From Tolypothrix bouteillei VB521301 (lineage in GTDB: Bacteria; Cyanobacteriota; Cyanobacteriia; Cyanobacteriales; Nostocaceae), in NCBI RefSeq assembly GCF_000760695.4, contig NZ_JHEG04000001.1, positions 368,314 through 432,313 on the forward strand: 64,000 nucleotides of DNA. The letters run 5' to 3'. This document shows, piece by piece, positions 1 through 10,121 of the stretch. The notes beneath the pieces were generated by a model. That model was not told the origin of the DNA and did not search any database. It was given only the letters and a program-made list of their open reading frames with translations. The position numbers and the translations under genes are program-made. How positions within the stretch are numbered: position 1 is the first letter of the stretch; every line of letters starts with the position of its first letter.

Positions 1-1544
1 ATGACTGCTGGAAGGAGAGATGCTGTCATCATGGAACCACCTGCCAAACCGCCATCTGGTAGCAATGAGTCACCCAGATCTACCCGTACCTTTTCTACAG
101 GTATCCCCAAAACTTCTGCGGCTGTAGAGGCAACAACCGTATACGCACCAGTACCCATATCGTTTGCAGCAGTTAAAATATGTGCTGTACCATCCGGTAG
201 TAACCGTACTTTCGCGGATGCCGCACCCCTACCACCAGGGAAAGTTGACCCTGCCATTCCCCAACCTATAAGCTTACCGTTGCGTGTCAGCGATCGCACT
301 TGAAATGGTCTGTCTTTCCAACCAAATTGTTCTGCACCAAAGCGCAAACATTCAGAGAATGCTTTTGCTGAAAATGGCAGCCCTTTACGCTGGTGTTCTT
401 TAGTTTCATTTTTCAAACGCAGTTCCACAGGGTCCATCTTGAGCTTCCACGCCAGTTCGTCCATTGCTGACTCTAATGCCCAAAGACCCGGATTTTCTCC
501 TGGTGCTCGCATGAATGTTGGCGTCCCGGTGTTTATCACCGCCAGTTCTTGCTTCAAGCGCAAATTCGGCGCAGCATACATGACTGGAGTAATTCCCGTA
601 CAGGGCTCTGTAAAAACATCTACTAGGGATGTACAAGATTTGACATCATGTTCGACAGACATGAGGTTACCATCCGCAGTGGCTGCCAAGCGGATAGTTT
701 GCTCTGTTTCAGAACGGTGCCCTGCATTTGCGGTCATCTGCGCTCGTGTCAGAACAACTTTGACGGGGCGTTGGAGTTGGCGAGCAACTGCAGCACAGAG
801 AATACCGTGGGGCCAAGGGAAGGCTTTAGAACCAAAAGCCCCTCCAATAAAAGGAGTAACAATACGCACTCGTTCTTTTGGGAGCCCAAAAAGTTCTGCA
901 TAAGTACGCTGGGTACCCATCACCCACTGGGAGGGTTCGTAAATTGTCAGAGAGTCAGAACCTTGCCACTGAGCAATAGTCGCATGGGGTTCCATGGGCG
1001 CGTGCAATTCAGTGGAAGTTTTGTAGGTAACTTCCATCTTTGCTGTTGCACTTGCCATCCCTGTGGTAAAGTCTCCCTTCTGGAACTTCATCCCCTCACC
1101 AAACATGGATGGAGCTTCTTTAAAAGTAGCCTTTGCAGGATCTATAAGGGGTTTTTCAGTTGCGTATTCAACCTTTACCAACCGTGCTGCATGACGCGCT
1201 CGTTCAAAAGTATCTGCTACCACCAAGCCAACGATCTGTCCTGCGTAATAAACCTTATCATCAGATAACGGTAGACGAGCCTCGTAAATTTTCGAGGTCA
1301 TGAAATTATTGGTTGGCTTAAATATCTTGGGTGGGTTTTTATGGGTAAATACAGCGATAACACCTGATGCTTTTTCTGCTGTACTGGTATCTATACTTTT
1401 AATTTGTCCGTTAGCAATGCTGGCTGTGACAAGGTAACCGTGAACAAGATTGGGAATTTGATGCTCGGCTGCGTAAGTCGCCGTACCCGTTACCTTTGCA
1501 CGTCCATCCTTGCGGCTGACCGCAGATCCATTAACTTTGTTCAT
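1..1544 (-). CDS. paoC: PaoC/YagR-like molybdopterin-binding subunit of aldehyde/xanthine oxidoreductase, partial (C-terminus beyond window)
   Basis: Large Mo-cofactor subunit of a xanthine-oxidase-family hydroxylase, which would oxidise aldehydes or N-heterocycles. The frame was read by hand from ATG at 1544. It starts MNKVNGSAVSRKDGRAKVTG, which is the canonical N-terminus of these subunits. Later segments read HDVKSCTSLVDVFTEPC (near 600-650), a FMRAPGE substrate-pocket motif (near 500-520) and DLGDSLLPDGGLAGGS (near 30-80). The spot-checked parts are open and the frame runs off the left edge, so about 514 codons are visible out of the family's usual 700 or more. The start overlaps the stop of the FAD subunit (ATGA) and has an AGGAGGAG Shine-Dalgarno just upstream. 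It is the last gene of a three-gene operon. Its natural substrate cannot be told from sequence. Confidence 0.9.
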   Translation of the reverse strand, partial: MNKVNGSAVSRKDGRAKVTGTATYAAEHQIPNLVHGYLVTASIANGQIKSIDTSTAEKASGVIAVFTHKNPPKIFKPTNNFMTSKIYEARLPLSDDKVYYAGQIVGLVVADTFERARHAARLVKVEYATEKPLIDPAKATFKEAPSMFGEGMKFQKGDFTTGMASATAKMEVTYKTSTELHAPMEPHATIAQWQGSDSLTIYEPSQWVMGTQRTYAELFGLPKERVRIVTPFIGGAFGSKAFPWPHGILCAAVARQLQRPVKVVLTRAQMTANAGHRSETEQTIRLAATADGNLMSVEHDVKSCTSLVDVFTEPCTGITPVMYAAPNLRLKQELAVINTGTPTFMRAPGENPGLWALESAMDELAWKLKMDPVELRLKNETKEHQRKGLPFSAKAFSECLRFGAEQFGWKDRPFQVRSLTRNGKLIGWGMAGSTFPGGRGAASAKVRLLPDGTAHILTAANDMGTGAYTVVASTAAEVLGIPVEKVRVDLGDSLLPDGGLAGGSMMTASLLPAV

Positions 1545-2536
1545 ATCACCCCTCCTCCTTTAGCTGAAATTGTCAGTGCACGGCGAATGGCTCGTTTTGC
1601 CATATCAACTTTGAAACTATTGTGAGTTAGGGGTTTTGCTTCCCGAAGTGCAATGTCTGCTGCTTGTTCAAATATTGTCACGTCGGCACTCTTGCCAATT
1701 AAAAATTTTTCTGCTTCCGTCGATCGCCAGGGTTTGTGGGCTACACCACCCATTGCTAGGCGAGCATCTTTGATTTTCTCTCCTGAAAGGTTAACAGCAG
1801 CAGCGACTGATATTAATGCAAAGGCATAGGAAGTGCGATCGCGTAATTTCAAGTAAACTCCGGACTTAGCCAAGGAAATTGGCGGTAGGATAACAGCAGT
1901 AATCAACTCACCTGGTTCTAAATTTGTGTCTCGCTGGGGAGTATTTCCTGGCAATCTGTGAAAATCTACCATCGGTATTTGCCGCTTACCTTTGGAACTT
2001 TCTACAACAACGACAGCATCTAAAGCAGCGAGAGCAACACACATATCTGAAGGATGAACAGCCAAGCACTGGTCGCTAGCACCTAAAATAGCATGACCGC
2101 GATTAATCCCCGTTGCTGCGGGACAACCAGTTCCCGGCTGGCGTTTGTTACAAGGGAAAGCGGTATCGTAATAGTAAGGACAGCGAGTGCGTTGCAACAA
2201 GTTACCTCCTACGGTTGCCATGTTGCGGATTTGCTGAGACGCACCAGAGAGAATGGCGCGGGATAAGATTGGGTAGTCGCGACGAATATCGGGATTATCT
2301 GCAACAGCTGTATTGCTGACAAGCGCTCCGATTTGTAGACCCCCATTAGTGGTGCGAGAAATGCGCTTCATCTCCAATCGGGAGATATCTATGAGTTGAG
2401 ATGGCTCATCTAGAAAACCCTTGAGGCGATCGACCAGATTTGTACCACCTGCTATGTACGCAGTATTTTTGTTAGCTGTTGAGCGTTGGATGGCATCTTT
2501 TACGGATGTCGCCCGAATGTAAGTAAAATTATTCAT
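1541..2536 (-). CDS. paoB: PaoB/YagS-like FAD-binding subunit of molybdenum hydroxylase
   Basis: Medium subunit (331 aa) that carries electrons from the 2Fe-2S subunit through FAD. The N-terminal half has the FAD-binding PCMH fold with AGGTNLVDRLK (about residue 30) and ATVGGNLLQRTRCPYYYD (about 110). The latter has the Cys-rich insert seen in YagS/PaoB, which in E. coli PaoB holds an extra 4Fe-4S cluster; several cysteines are visible here (RTRCPYYYDTAFPCNK and GTGCPAA). The C-terminal part is the CO-dehydrogenase-flavoprotein C-terminal domain. The gene overlaps its upstream and downstream partners by 4 bp each, which implies translational coupling. Length matches the family. Confidence 0.93.
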   Translation of the reverse strand: MNNFTYIRATSVKDAIQRSTANKNTAYIAGGTNLVDRLKGFLDEPSQLIDISRLEMKRISRTTNGGLQIGALVSNTAVADNPDIRRDYPILSRAILSGASQQIRNMATVGGNLLQRTRCPYYYDTAFPCNKRQPGTGCPAATGINRGHAILGASDQCLAVHPSDMCVALAALDAVVVVESSKGKRQIPMVDFHRLPGNTPQRDTNLEPGELITAVILPPISLAKSGVYLKLRDRTSYAFALISVAAAVNLSGEKIKDARLAMGGVAHKPWRSTEAEKFLIGKSADVTIFEQAADIALREAKPLTHNSFKVDMAKRAIRRALTISAKGGGVI

Positions 2537-3249
2537 GCAGGCAACTCCTCAGATTCGCGAACCAAAACAGTTGCCACGGGAGAGGGTGTTTTTTGTCCTG
2601 CGACTTGTTGTACTGCGGCGACGATACCGTTGTAAGCACTGCACCTACAGAGATTACCGCTCAATCGCTCTTTGATTTCCACTTCAGACAGTTCGGCTAG
2701 TTGCGGGGGACTCGACAAATCTGGAGTGACAACACTGGCACAACCGCGTTTGACTTCGTTAATGAGGGCAACAGAAGCACAAATTTGTCCTGGCGTGCAA
2801 TAGCCGCACTGAAAACCATCGTTGTCAATAAAGGCAGCTTGCATGGGATGGAGAGTATCTCCCTTTGCCAGCCCTTCGATGGTAACAATTTCTTTGCCCT
2901 CTTGCATAATTGCTAATGTCAGGCAGGAATAAACTCGCTCGCCATCAATCAAAACAGTACAAGCTCCGCACTGTCCGCGATCGCATCCCTTTTTGCTACC
3001 CAACAGTCCCAAGCGATCGCGCAAAGCATCCAAGAGCGTAACGCGAGGCTCAATAGAAAGGGTTTGCAGTTTGCCGTTAACATTTAGTGAAACAGACATT
3101 TCACCTCCGGAACTTTGAGCAGATGCCTTTGCTGCATTTGCCTGTTCGAGCAATGAAGGAGCCGCAATAGCTGCTCCAGTTGCGGTTAGTGCTTGTCCTA
3201 AAAAACCACGGCGGGACGTTTTTCCCCCACCCTTGTTATGGTTTTGCAT
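2533..3249 (-). CDS. paoA: PaoA/YagT-like 2Fe-2S subunit with twin-arginine signal
   Basis: Small iron-sulfur subunit (238 aa from this start). It begins MQNHNKGGGKTSRRGFLGQ; the SRRGFLGQ twin-arginine motif followed by a hydrophobic Ala-rich stretch predicts Tat export of the assembled enzyme, as known for E. coli PaoABC. The plant-ferredoxin cluster ligands GCDRGQCGACTV and the second-cluster motifs FQCGYCTPGQ and GNLCRCSAY are all present. The ATG at 3249 was chosen because GAGGAAGAG lies at the right distance upstream. A longer frame to 3339 would add 30 residues before the Tat signal and overlap the neighbouring gene. Confidence 0.93.
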   Translation of the reverse strand: MQNHNKGGGKTSRRGFLGQALTATGAAIAAPSLLEQANAAKASAQSSGGEMSVSLNVNGKLQTLSIEPRVTLLDALRDRLGLLGSKKGCDRGQCGACTVLIDGERVYSCLTLAIMQEGKEIVTIEGLAKGDTLHPMQAAFIDNDGFQCGYCTPGQICASVALINEVKRGCASVVTPDLSSPPQLAELSEVEIKERLSGNLCRCSAYNGIVAAVQQVAGQKTPSPVATVLVRESEELPA

Positions 3250-3317
3250 GATTCTCTTCCTCTGGATCGGAAAGTGCAGAAATGCACTCTCGCTTACATT
3301 ATCATTGTTCTCCAGAT

Positions 3318-4121
3318 TCAGCGTTCCTTTTCTAACCAACTCACTGCCCAGTCAACAGCGCTTCTCAACAGAAAAAGCTTGGTTTGCGCGTTACCGACGT
3401 GAGAACTTTTCACATGACCCGCTTGTTCAAAAGCTGTACCCATTTCCTCAAAACATTCCCCCTTCAACTCAATATCCCTGTAGGTTTTCCAAACCCGTTG
3501 TTCTCCTTCAACAATCGGTGAACCTTGGGTAATTTGTTTTACTTTGGTAATTCGATACTCAGCAAGATGAAAGCAAGTGTTGGAATCGTACCCAACCCCT
3601 AAGAGCAAAACCGAAGCATTTAGGTCATACAAGCGAGCCAATGGCGATTCATTACCCAAGCAATAATCTAAGCTGTGATTGTTGATAATCTCTGGTGCAT
3701 GTTTTCCCCATGCAGCAAATGAAGACGTGGGATGGGAACTCCGCACAACATCAGGGAAAGTCCGAAAAGTTTCAGCAATTTTACCCATTCCGCGTGTGGG
3801 AGTCAACCGCGCATCAAAGGCAGGCATGGTGTCTCTAATTATCTGAACCCATTCACTTGGTACGGGTGGATTTTGCCACTCTGCGGGATCGGAGTACTCG
3901 CCAGAGTGACTGGGCATAACGAGAGTACCTGTAGTCGTTAGTACATCCATAAAAGCCTGAATGACAGTGACCGGACCGCCACAAACCCATCCCAATGACT
4001 TTAGTGAAGAATGGACCAGTAGAATCGCTCCGGGAGTTATACCAATCTGGCGCAAATCAGCGGCAAGACTTTCGCGAGTGCGGGGTGATGGTGTTTGAAA
4101 AATGGTTTCTGCTTCACTCAT
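3318..4121 (-). CDS. AAC(3)-type aminoglycoside N-acetyltransferase family protein
   Basis: 267-residue member of the antibiotic N-acetyltransferase family (AAC(3), YokD-like), which moves acetyl from acetyl-CoA to a 3-amino group of aminoglycosides or to unknown natural amines. Family marks visible: ILLVHSSLKSLGWVCGG near the N-terminus, GTLVMPSHSGEYSDPAEW, TRGMGKIAETFRTFP, SSHPTSSFAAWGKHA, and ESPLARLYDLNASVLLLGVGYDSNTCFHLAEY. The HSS and catalytic His/Asp-containing segments look intact and the length is typical. It lies just upstream of paoA in the same direction with a 68-bp gap, so cotranscription is possible, but no functional link is evident. Chromosomal homologues are common and are not proof of resistance. 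Confidence 0.88.
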   Translation of the reverse strand: MSEAETIFQTPSPRTRESLAADLRQIGITPGAILLVHSSLKSLGWVCGGPVTVIQAFMDVLTTTGTLVMPSHSGEYSDPAEWQNPPVPSEWVQIIRDTMPAFDARLTPTRGMGKIAETFRTFPDVVRSSHPTSSFAAWGKHAPEIINNHSLDYCLGNESPLARLYDLNASVLLLGVGYDSNTCFHLAEYRITKVKQITQGSPIVEGEQRVWKTYRDIELKGECFEEMGTAFEQAGHVKSSHVGNAQTKLFLLRSAVDWAVSWLEKER

Positions 4122-4197
4122 ATTCAGGATGATAGTTGAAAACGAAGGCAGAGGGCAGAGGTCACAAAGAAGGTCTGAAGTAAAGAGTTACGCGATC

Positions 4198-6081
4198 TTA
4201 AACTGCTCCTTTGTAGATTGCTAATGCTCGTCTGACTGCGGCATCTGCATTGATAAACCCACTGCCATATACAGTATCGTATCCCGACCCACCCAAGTCG
4301 TAGCTTGTCTCAGACAGAATTTGCTTGATTTGAGTAGCATTCAGGTTAGGGTTGACACTCCAAACTAAGGAAGCAACACCTGTCACGTTGGGAGTTGCTG
4401 CTGAAGTTCCATTAAAGCCCATATAAGTACTGGGATAGTAGTCAAAACCAACTGTACCGTTTGATAAACGATATGCTCTAGTGGTGGGAACTTCCGACGG
4501 TCCCATCAGTGTTAAGCCAGGTCCATATTGAGAGTAGTTAATTCGTTCGCCTGGTGTTGCATCATAACCGTAACTATCGACCGTTCCCCAAGAAGCACCT
4601 ACAGCGATCGCATTACTATACAGCCCTGCTAGTGTTGCTGGATATGAGAGACCGCTTACACCTTTATCACCGTCATTACCTGCTGCAATCAAAAATAGGA
4701 CGTTGGGATTATTCGCGACGATTTGATTCAATTCTGGATCGAGGTTCGTTTGACCAAACGCACCAGTGTATCCCAAACTCATATTAATGACTAAGCGCTG
4801 TCCGTTTTGGCTGGCATGACCGATCAGACTGCGGGTGGCTTCAGATAATGATAAATCATTTCTATTGCCACCTAAAACATCAATGTTAAAGACTGGCGAA
4901 TTCCAATTGATCCCTGCTATTCCCAATCCATTATTACTATTGGCAGCAATGATACCTTGAACAGCAGTACCGTGAGAGGTGGAAAATACATCATCTTGGA
5001 AGTTGGGAGTAAAAATAGTTGTTGTGCGTAGATCGTCATGAATATAACCGTTGCGATTGGCTGCTAGACCCGTGTCTTCAATTCCAATCAACACCTTATT
5101 CGAGCCTGTGGTGAAGCGCCATGCATTTTGAACACCCATCATATGGAGGTTCCATTGTTGTCCAAACAATGGATCGTTGGGGAGCACTGATAAGTTCAAA
5201 TGACTGTCTGCAAACACAATGCGATCGATCCCTTCAAATAGGATCTGACTGCCATCATTTAATGTAATGGCATCAAATAAACGGGTTCCATTACCAGGGT
5301 TGTACAGAACGCCGCCGCCGTTACTAGCATTACTAAATGTGACTGTACTTGAGTAGATGCTGGAAAGATTCAATAAATCCTTCCATCCATCACCAAAGTC
5401 TACATTGCCGTTCCCAGAAATAACAGTACGACTAAAACCAGTTTTATATGTAAATTGATTGGCGTCGAGGGTTCCAAGTACAGTACGCGTATTGTTGGCG
5501 ATTGATGTGGCGGATAATCCCAAGCGATAACTTATACTACTATCATATTGAAAAACTTTTACGTAATAAGTACCGGCTAGTAAAGTACCGTCCAGCCATT
5601 CCATATTTGTGCTACTATTCACTGACTTCTCAACAAGTGACCCGTTCGCGTTATAAAGTTCTACATCTGCATCTCCAGTTAAACCATTTAAAGATAAGTT
5701 GAAGCTACTGTGACTGGAAAGATTAAAGCGATAGATATCAACAGGATCGCTATAGCCGACAAAATCTGTAAAGGTTTGAGGACCCTTTAAAGTGCCTATA
5801 TTGTAGGCATTGCTAAAGACACTACCAGGATCTGGTGCAACCAGCGGGCTGAGTTCTGATGAAGACAGCATATATGGGCGATCGGTATCATCAAAAACGC
5901 CGTCAATTGAGAGAAAGTCAGCATAATCAGTACTTGAACCCGAAAATTTTCTCACCGCTGTAGCGTCATTCAGTCCTTGCAGAGAGCCTGATGATAATCC
6001 TACAAAGGAATAATTGAAGCCCGTGTCTGGATTTGATTGTTCGCTTAAGTCAAAACCGTCTAACATATGCACTGTCCTCAT
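4198..6081 (-). CDS. Subtilisin-like (S8) serine protease with N-terminal PPC domain
   Basis: 627 residues. Residues about 88-195 form a pre-peptidase C-terminal (PPC) beta-sandwich (DIYRFNLSSHSSFNLSL, YYVKVFQYD), here placed before the protease rather than after it. Residues about 305-625 are an S8 domain with catalytic Asp336 (IGIEDTGL), His370 (SHGTAVQGI), oxyanion Asn469 (AAGND) and Ser560 (GTSAATP). All catalytic residues are present. The N-terminus has no recognisable signal peptide or classic propeptide, so the export route is unclear; related cyanobacterial multi-domain S8 proteins also often lack one. The region at about 200-300 links the two domains and resembles DNA-rich beta segments of hemolysin-type proteins. 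The physiological substrate is unknown. Confidence 0.9.
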   Translation of the reverse strand: MRTVHMLDGFDLSEQSNPDTGFNYSFVGLSSGSLQGLNDATAVRKFSGSSTDYADFLSIDGVFDDTDRPYMLSSSELSPLVAPDPGSVFSNAYNIGTLKGPQTFTDFVGYSDPVDIYRFNLSSHSSFNLSLNGLTGDADVELYNANGSLVEKSVNSSTNMEWLDGTLLAGTYYVKVFQYDSSISYRLGLSATSIANNTRTVLGTLDANQFTYKTGFSRTVISGNGNVDFGDGWKDLLNLSSIYSSTVTFSNASNGGGVLYNPGNGTRLFDAITLNDGSQILFEGIDRIVFADSHLNLSVLPNDPLFGQQWNLHMMGVQNAWRFTTGSNKVLIGIEDTGLAANRNGYIHDDLRTTTIFTPNFQDDVFSTSHGTAVQGIIAANSNNGLGIAGINWNSPVFNIDVLGGNRNDLSLSEATRSLIGHASQNGQRLVINMSLGYTGAFGQTNLDPELNQIVANNPNVLFLIAAGNDGDKGVSGLSYPATLAGLYSNAIAVGASWGTVDSYGYDATPGERINYSQYGPGLTLMGPSEVPTTRAYRLSNGTVGFDYYPSTYMGFNGTSAATPNVTGVASLVWSVNPNLNATQIKQILSETSYDLGGSGYDTVYGSGFINADAAVRRALAIYKGAV

Positions 6082-7419
6082 TATGGTAGATACGTTGTAC
6101 TCTTAGCAGTTGTCTTCTAGTAGTTCACCACATAAGTTTTGATGACCACTTACCTCGTTCCCAGGCGGAGCCTGGGAATGCCTTACAGGAGGCTCCGCCT
6201 AGGGTGTCGCGAGGCTCTCTCTGCCTCGCCGACTGCGTTCCCTGGTAGAACCACCGGAACGAGAGTGGGTAGTGCGTTCACTGACCCATCGAAAATTAAT
6301 GGGACAGACCACTAGTAGCAAATATCACAATTTTTGGTAGGTCTTGACTTATAGAGACCCACTTATGAAACCATCTCCCTCAGCATCAACTGTACAGATA
6401 GTTTGCACGGTTATTTCTACTGGTAATTCTGGAAATCGATCGCAGAAGATTGTATTGAGCTAAATTAGCTTATTCGTTTTATTCAACTTTTTTGCCGGGT
6501 GAATTTCTTCTACAGCAACTGCATTTACTTTTACTAGAATTCTCCGAAATAGTAATATCATACGCCCGAAATAGTAAATTTTATTCTACATCACAATTAG
6601 AAGGTTCTTATTGGTTTGCCTTGAAACGAATCTTCAAGAAACCCAAAGAATAATGAGCTTGGGATATCCCAAACCCCAAACATTAACTCCAAATTGTTAA
6701 CTATGACTCCATAACAAACAGAATTGATTGGATGGCTATAAAATTAACACGATTTCCAATGCAATGGCCATAAACAAAAATTATTTAGACAAGAATAAAT
6801 TAAATTAAGATTAACTTGCAGCGTCACAGTTTTTAGTGACACATAAGACTCCAAAATGAAGAAGCAGGATTCCTGATTTGATTGAAATTATTTTTTTGAG
6901 AATGTTTTAAAAATCTCAGACGATTTCCAATCGCAAAAATGGTACCAACTGGGGCTTGACAAACGTCCTCTTGGAGAGGTATTTACCTGTATCTGTGGTT
7001 GAAAAAATTTTGATGTCAGCAAAGGGACTCATTCTGAATCAGTAAAATTGTATAATTTATAACAAATAATTATTGACTGACTGCAAAAGATACAGAGTGT
7101 ATAGTAATACACAAATTAAAAAATGCGATCGCAATTAATTGTTTGAGATTTTCATGTAAAACTTTTTCAGATCAACCAACTTTACTGCTAAAACTTTCCG
7201 TCAAGGGAGGGTTGAATTTTTTGATCTTACCACTACTCTTAAACTGAACGAGCGCACTTGGGAAAGAGAAATGCCCACTTCTCATAAACCGCTCTTATCC
7301 CTAGAGCTTCCCCTACCTTCGCCACTCCCCAAGTAAGTGCATAAGGTCAACACTACAACATCTATTTCTTATTGCAACTGTAGAATTAGGTCAGTTCATC
7401 ACAGGAGAGCATACAACCT
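6082..7419. other. Long AT-rich intergenic region
   Basis: 1.3 kb with no convincing coding frame in either direction. It separates the minus-strand protease from the plus-strand CHAT locus, so promoters for both are expected here. The only strong structure is the GC-rich hairpin cluster at 6158-6199. The stretch 6480-7150 is very AT-rich and rich in ATTA/TAAA words, with a possible -10-like TATAAT near 7050; no paired -35 was convincing. Confidence 0.6.
6158..6199. repeat. GC-rich palindromic repeat
   Basis: A perfect hairpin TTCCCAGGC-GGA-GCCTGGGAA (6158-6178) is followed by GGCTCCGCC (6191-6199), the reverse complement of GGCGGAGCC inside the first hairpin (6164-6172), so alternative folds are possible. 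It sits in AT-rich sequence and resembles cyanobacterial interspersed repeats. Confidence 0.7.
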
Positions 7420-8844
7420 ATGGGTGCTTCATCCAGATACTGGAAAATTTGGCGAATTAATCCAGCCAGCGAACAAGCGGGGTACAAACTCTTCTTAGTG
7501 GCTCAGGCTCAGGATTTTTGCCAAAAACAGTTGTCACGTTCCCAGAGTGGAGATGTAGAAACTGCTCTTTACGCTTTTTTCTACAATCAAAAACTTGAGG
7601 TTGATGACAAAAATCGTGCTGTTGCTGGGCTTTGTCTCAGATGTTACATTTCCGATCCTATACTAAAAGCTTGTCAAAAAATTGACAATTTATTTGGTAC
7701 GGAAAAGCACTTTACGTACCAAGATTTACTGCCTTTTGTTCTTAATGATGATGGTGAAAGCCTGCTCGTTCTGGATAAAGATGGCAAAAATCAACTGCTT
7801 TTAGATAAAAGCGGCGAAGCTAAAACAGCAAGTTTTAAATTCTTTTCTCTTAGGGTTCTGCAAACTTACAAGCCAGACTCGCAGTCTCGAATGAGCTTAG
7901 AGAATTGGGCTTATTTGCAAACCAAACAAAATCCAGAGCTAAAAGATTTTTTATCGGAATTTGGTTTTCAGCATCTGAGCGACTGGGCGCTGTTGAATCG
8001 TGCTAGACCCAAACAGCTAGAACGCTTCTCACAACGCGAACGTCATCTAGTAGAAGTTTTTCATGGTGTTTATCGTCGCGACAGACAACAGCAGCGTTCT
8101 TATCAAACTAGACGATGTCCCGATCCTACTACCGCTCAACAACAAGAAATGCTTGCCCAGTTGAAACAACGAAATGTTATTATCAATGACTCAATGGAGT
8201 TAATGAAAGAACTCAAACTCGTTGTTGCACAACTCAGGCAATACGATATCTGGAGCTACCGAGAATCGATAGAAATTCAAGATCCGGAAACTGGAGGTTA
8301 CACACTTAGATCTGATTTACCTTATGAATCCCTAAGTGAAGTTGATGTGGAACAGCGAGAACTTTTAGAGTTTTTGCACGAGCAACTACAATTAGCTTTG
8401 CTAAAGGCTATTAAAGAAGAAATTCAAGCAAGTCTTAACCGATTGGAAAAAAGCAAAAAGTATGCGCCCCTAGCTCAAAAGTTTATTCCTGGATTGAAAT
8501 TATATTACGGTCAAGGATTAGCTCTAAAAGAAATTGCTCCTCAATTAGGAATGAGTAGCTGGGATCAAGCCAGACGAATCCTAAACCCTGGTGAACTTCT
8601 AAATAAGGTACGCTATGTCACAGTTGAAAAACTCATTGATAAAATTTTACAAAAAGCGGAGGAAAAAGGTTTAACTAAAATTCCTCCACAACCAGATTAT
8701 CTCAAAGCTATTTCCGAACAAATCGAAGCTTTTGTTGATGAAGAAGTTTTTACTGAAGCATCAGAGGAAATTAGGGTTGGCAAAAATCGCTCCATGAATA
8801 GCGTATACGCACGAAAACTTTTTCAATACATAGAACAACGATAA
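7420..8844 (+). CDS. Putative sigma-70-like/HTH regulator of the DUF1822-CHAT locus
   Basis: 474 residues, not securely recognised. It starts at ATG 7420 with CAGGAGAG upstream. The layout suggests a divergent sigma factor: a helical N-terminal region with AVAGLCLRCYISDPI (about 70-85), a middle segment with SLENWAYLQTKQNPELKDFL and a Gln/Arg-rich charged linker (about 225-255), and a C-terminal helix-turn-helix-like stretch LKEIAPQLGMSSWDQARRIL (about 370-390), reminiscent of region 4. Similar genes often precede DUF1822 genes in cyanobacteria. It is followed after 30 bp by the DUF1822 gene, so the two are probably one operon. The transcriptional role is inference; it could equally be a scaffold protein. 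Confidence 0.55.
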   Translation: MGASSRYWKIWRINPASEQAGYKLFLVAQAQDFCQKQLSRSQSGDVETALYAFFYNQKLEVDDKNRAVAGLCLRCYISDPILKACQKIDNLFGTEKHFTYQDLLPFVLNDDGESLLVLDKDGKNQLLLDKSGEAKTASFKFFSLRVLQTYKPDSQSRMSLENWAYLQTKQNPELKDFLSEFGFQHLSDWALLNRARPKQLERFSQRERHLVEVFHGVYRRDRQQQRSYQTRRCPDPTTAQQQEMLAQLKQRNVIINDSMELMKELKLVVAQLRQYDIWSYRESIEIQDPETGGYTLRSDLPYESLSEVDVEQRELLEFLHEQLQLALLKAIKEEIQASLNRLEKSKKYAPLAQKFIPGLKLYYGQGLALKEIAPQLGMSSWDQARRILNPGELLNKVRYVTVEKLIDKILQKAEEKGLTKIPPQPDYLKAISEQIEAFVDEEVFTEASEEIRVGKNRSMNSVYARKLFQYIEQR

Positions 8845-8874
8845 ACACAATTTCAAATGAGGAGAGAACTTAGT

Positions 8875-9915
8875 ATGTCCCAGTTATCGCTTAATTCAAC
8901 AAGTGTCAGGTTGATTTTGCCAGAAAGTATATGGTTGGAACCGGAACATTTTTACCAAGCAATACAAACTAGTAACCAAATTATGAATGAATCACAACAG
9001 TGGCAAATTTATCTTAATAGCTTGGGATTATTGGGGTTTGAACAGTGGCTGACCGCACGCCTTCCAGAACAACTTATTCAAAAACATACTCATGTCATTG
9101 AAACCTGCGCTCAACTGCAACTCGGAGAATTCAAATTTTGCCTGATTTCTACTGAGAATATACTTGATGAAGTTGTAAATATACCGGAAAGTACGATTCA
9201 CCAACACGAACAACTTGCTCATTTTTATGTTGTGCTAGAAGTTTCCGAAGAACAGGAAGAAGTGATTATTCGAGGTTGTTTGCGTTACGATCGCCTTATT
9301 ACTTATTGCAGTAGCGATTTCTTACAAGATGGCTTTTATCAATTACCTCTATCGGTATTCGATCCAGAACCCAACCATTTGTTACATTACTATCTTTACT
9401 TAGAACCTAGCTCTATTCCCTTACCTGTAGCGACACCCGAACAAGTATCAGATAAAATATTAACATACTTTAATGAAACGAGAACTAAATTGAGCCAATG
9501 GTTCTTAGGAGCTTGTGATGAAGGATGGGAAATTATTGATAGCATGCTCGATCGCGAAACGAATTTGGCATTTAATACCAGGAATGCTCAATCAGGTATT
9601 AAGAGAGCTAAATTAATTGATTTGGGAGTGCAACTCGGCAATCAAACAGTAGCTTTGTTAGTTAATATCACAGAAGAAACTGAGGAAAAATTAGGTGTTT
9701 TGATTCAGTTGCATCCTACTAATGGAGAAAGAGTATTACCATCAAACGTTAAATTAACACTATTTTCTAAAGCTGGAAAAACCCTTCAAGAGGTGACTTC
9801 TAGAACTCAAGATAATTATATTCAACTCAAGCCTTTTAAAGGGGAAACAGGAAAGCGTTTTAGTTTAGAAGTCAGTCTCGAAGAGACTAGAGTCAGAGAG
9901 CACTTTGAATTGTAA
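8875..9915 (+). CDS. DUF1822 family protein
   Basis: 346 residues from ATG 8875, chosen over the ATG at 8857 because GAGGAGAGAA lies inside that longer leader at the right spacing. The N-terminus carries the DUF1822 signature: LPESIWLEPEHFYQAIQ, then WQIYLNSLGLLGFEQWL. The C-terminal half is beta-rich (VALLVNITEETEEKLGVLIQLHP; KGETGKRFSLEVSLEE). No enzyme motif, signal peptide or membrane segment is seen. The family has no known biochemical function but recurs next to CHAT proteins and sigma-like regulators in cyanobacteria, as it does here. A role as an adaptor or partner of the CHAT-STAND protein that follows is inference from gene order. Confidence 0.85.
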   Translation: MSQLSLNSTSVRLILPESIWLEPEHFYQAIQTSNQIMNESQQWQIYLNSLGLLGFEQWLTARLPEQLIQKHTHVIETCAQLQLGEFKFCLISTENILDEVVNIPESTIHQHEQLAHFYVVLEVSEEQEEVIIRGCLRYDRLITYCSSDFLQDGFYQLPLSVFDPEPNHLLHYYLYLEPSSIPLPVATPEQVSDKILTYFNETRTKLSQWFLGACDEGWEIIDSMLDRETNLAFNTRNAQSGIKRAKLIDLGVQLGNQTVALLVNITEETEEKLGVLIQLHPTNGERVLPSNVKLTLFSKAGKTLQEVTSRTQDNYIQLKPFKGETGKRFSLEVSLEETRVREHFEL

Positions 9916-10121
9916 AACAGCTTTCTCAATCAAAATGCTATAACTTTGGATCGCTTAACCACACAGGCAAAATCTTTAGGTTCCTGCATTCTGTTTCTTG
10001 ATGCTCCTCCCACACTTATCGTTTCTACCAAAGCCCGTCTTATCTGTACAACACGGCAATACAAAGATATGGTATAAAAGTAAAACCCATTACAATCTCG
10101 GACAATCAAGTGCATCTTTGA

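Noticed and set aside
1..1268. Plus-strand frames at 1-303, 439-903 and 648-1268
   Set aside because: They run opposite to the Mo subunit, which reads through with family motifs; no motif or ribosome site on the plus strand.
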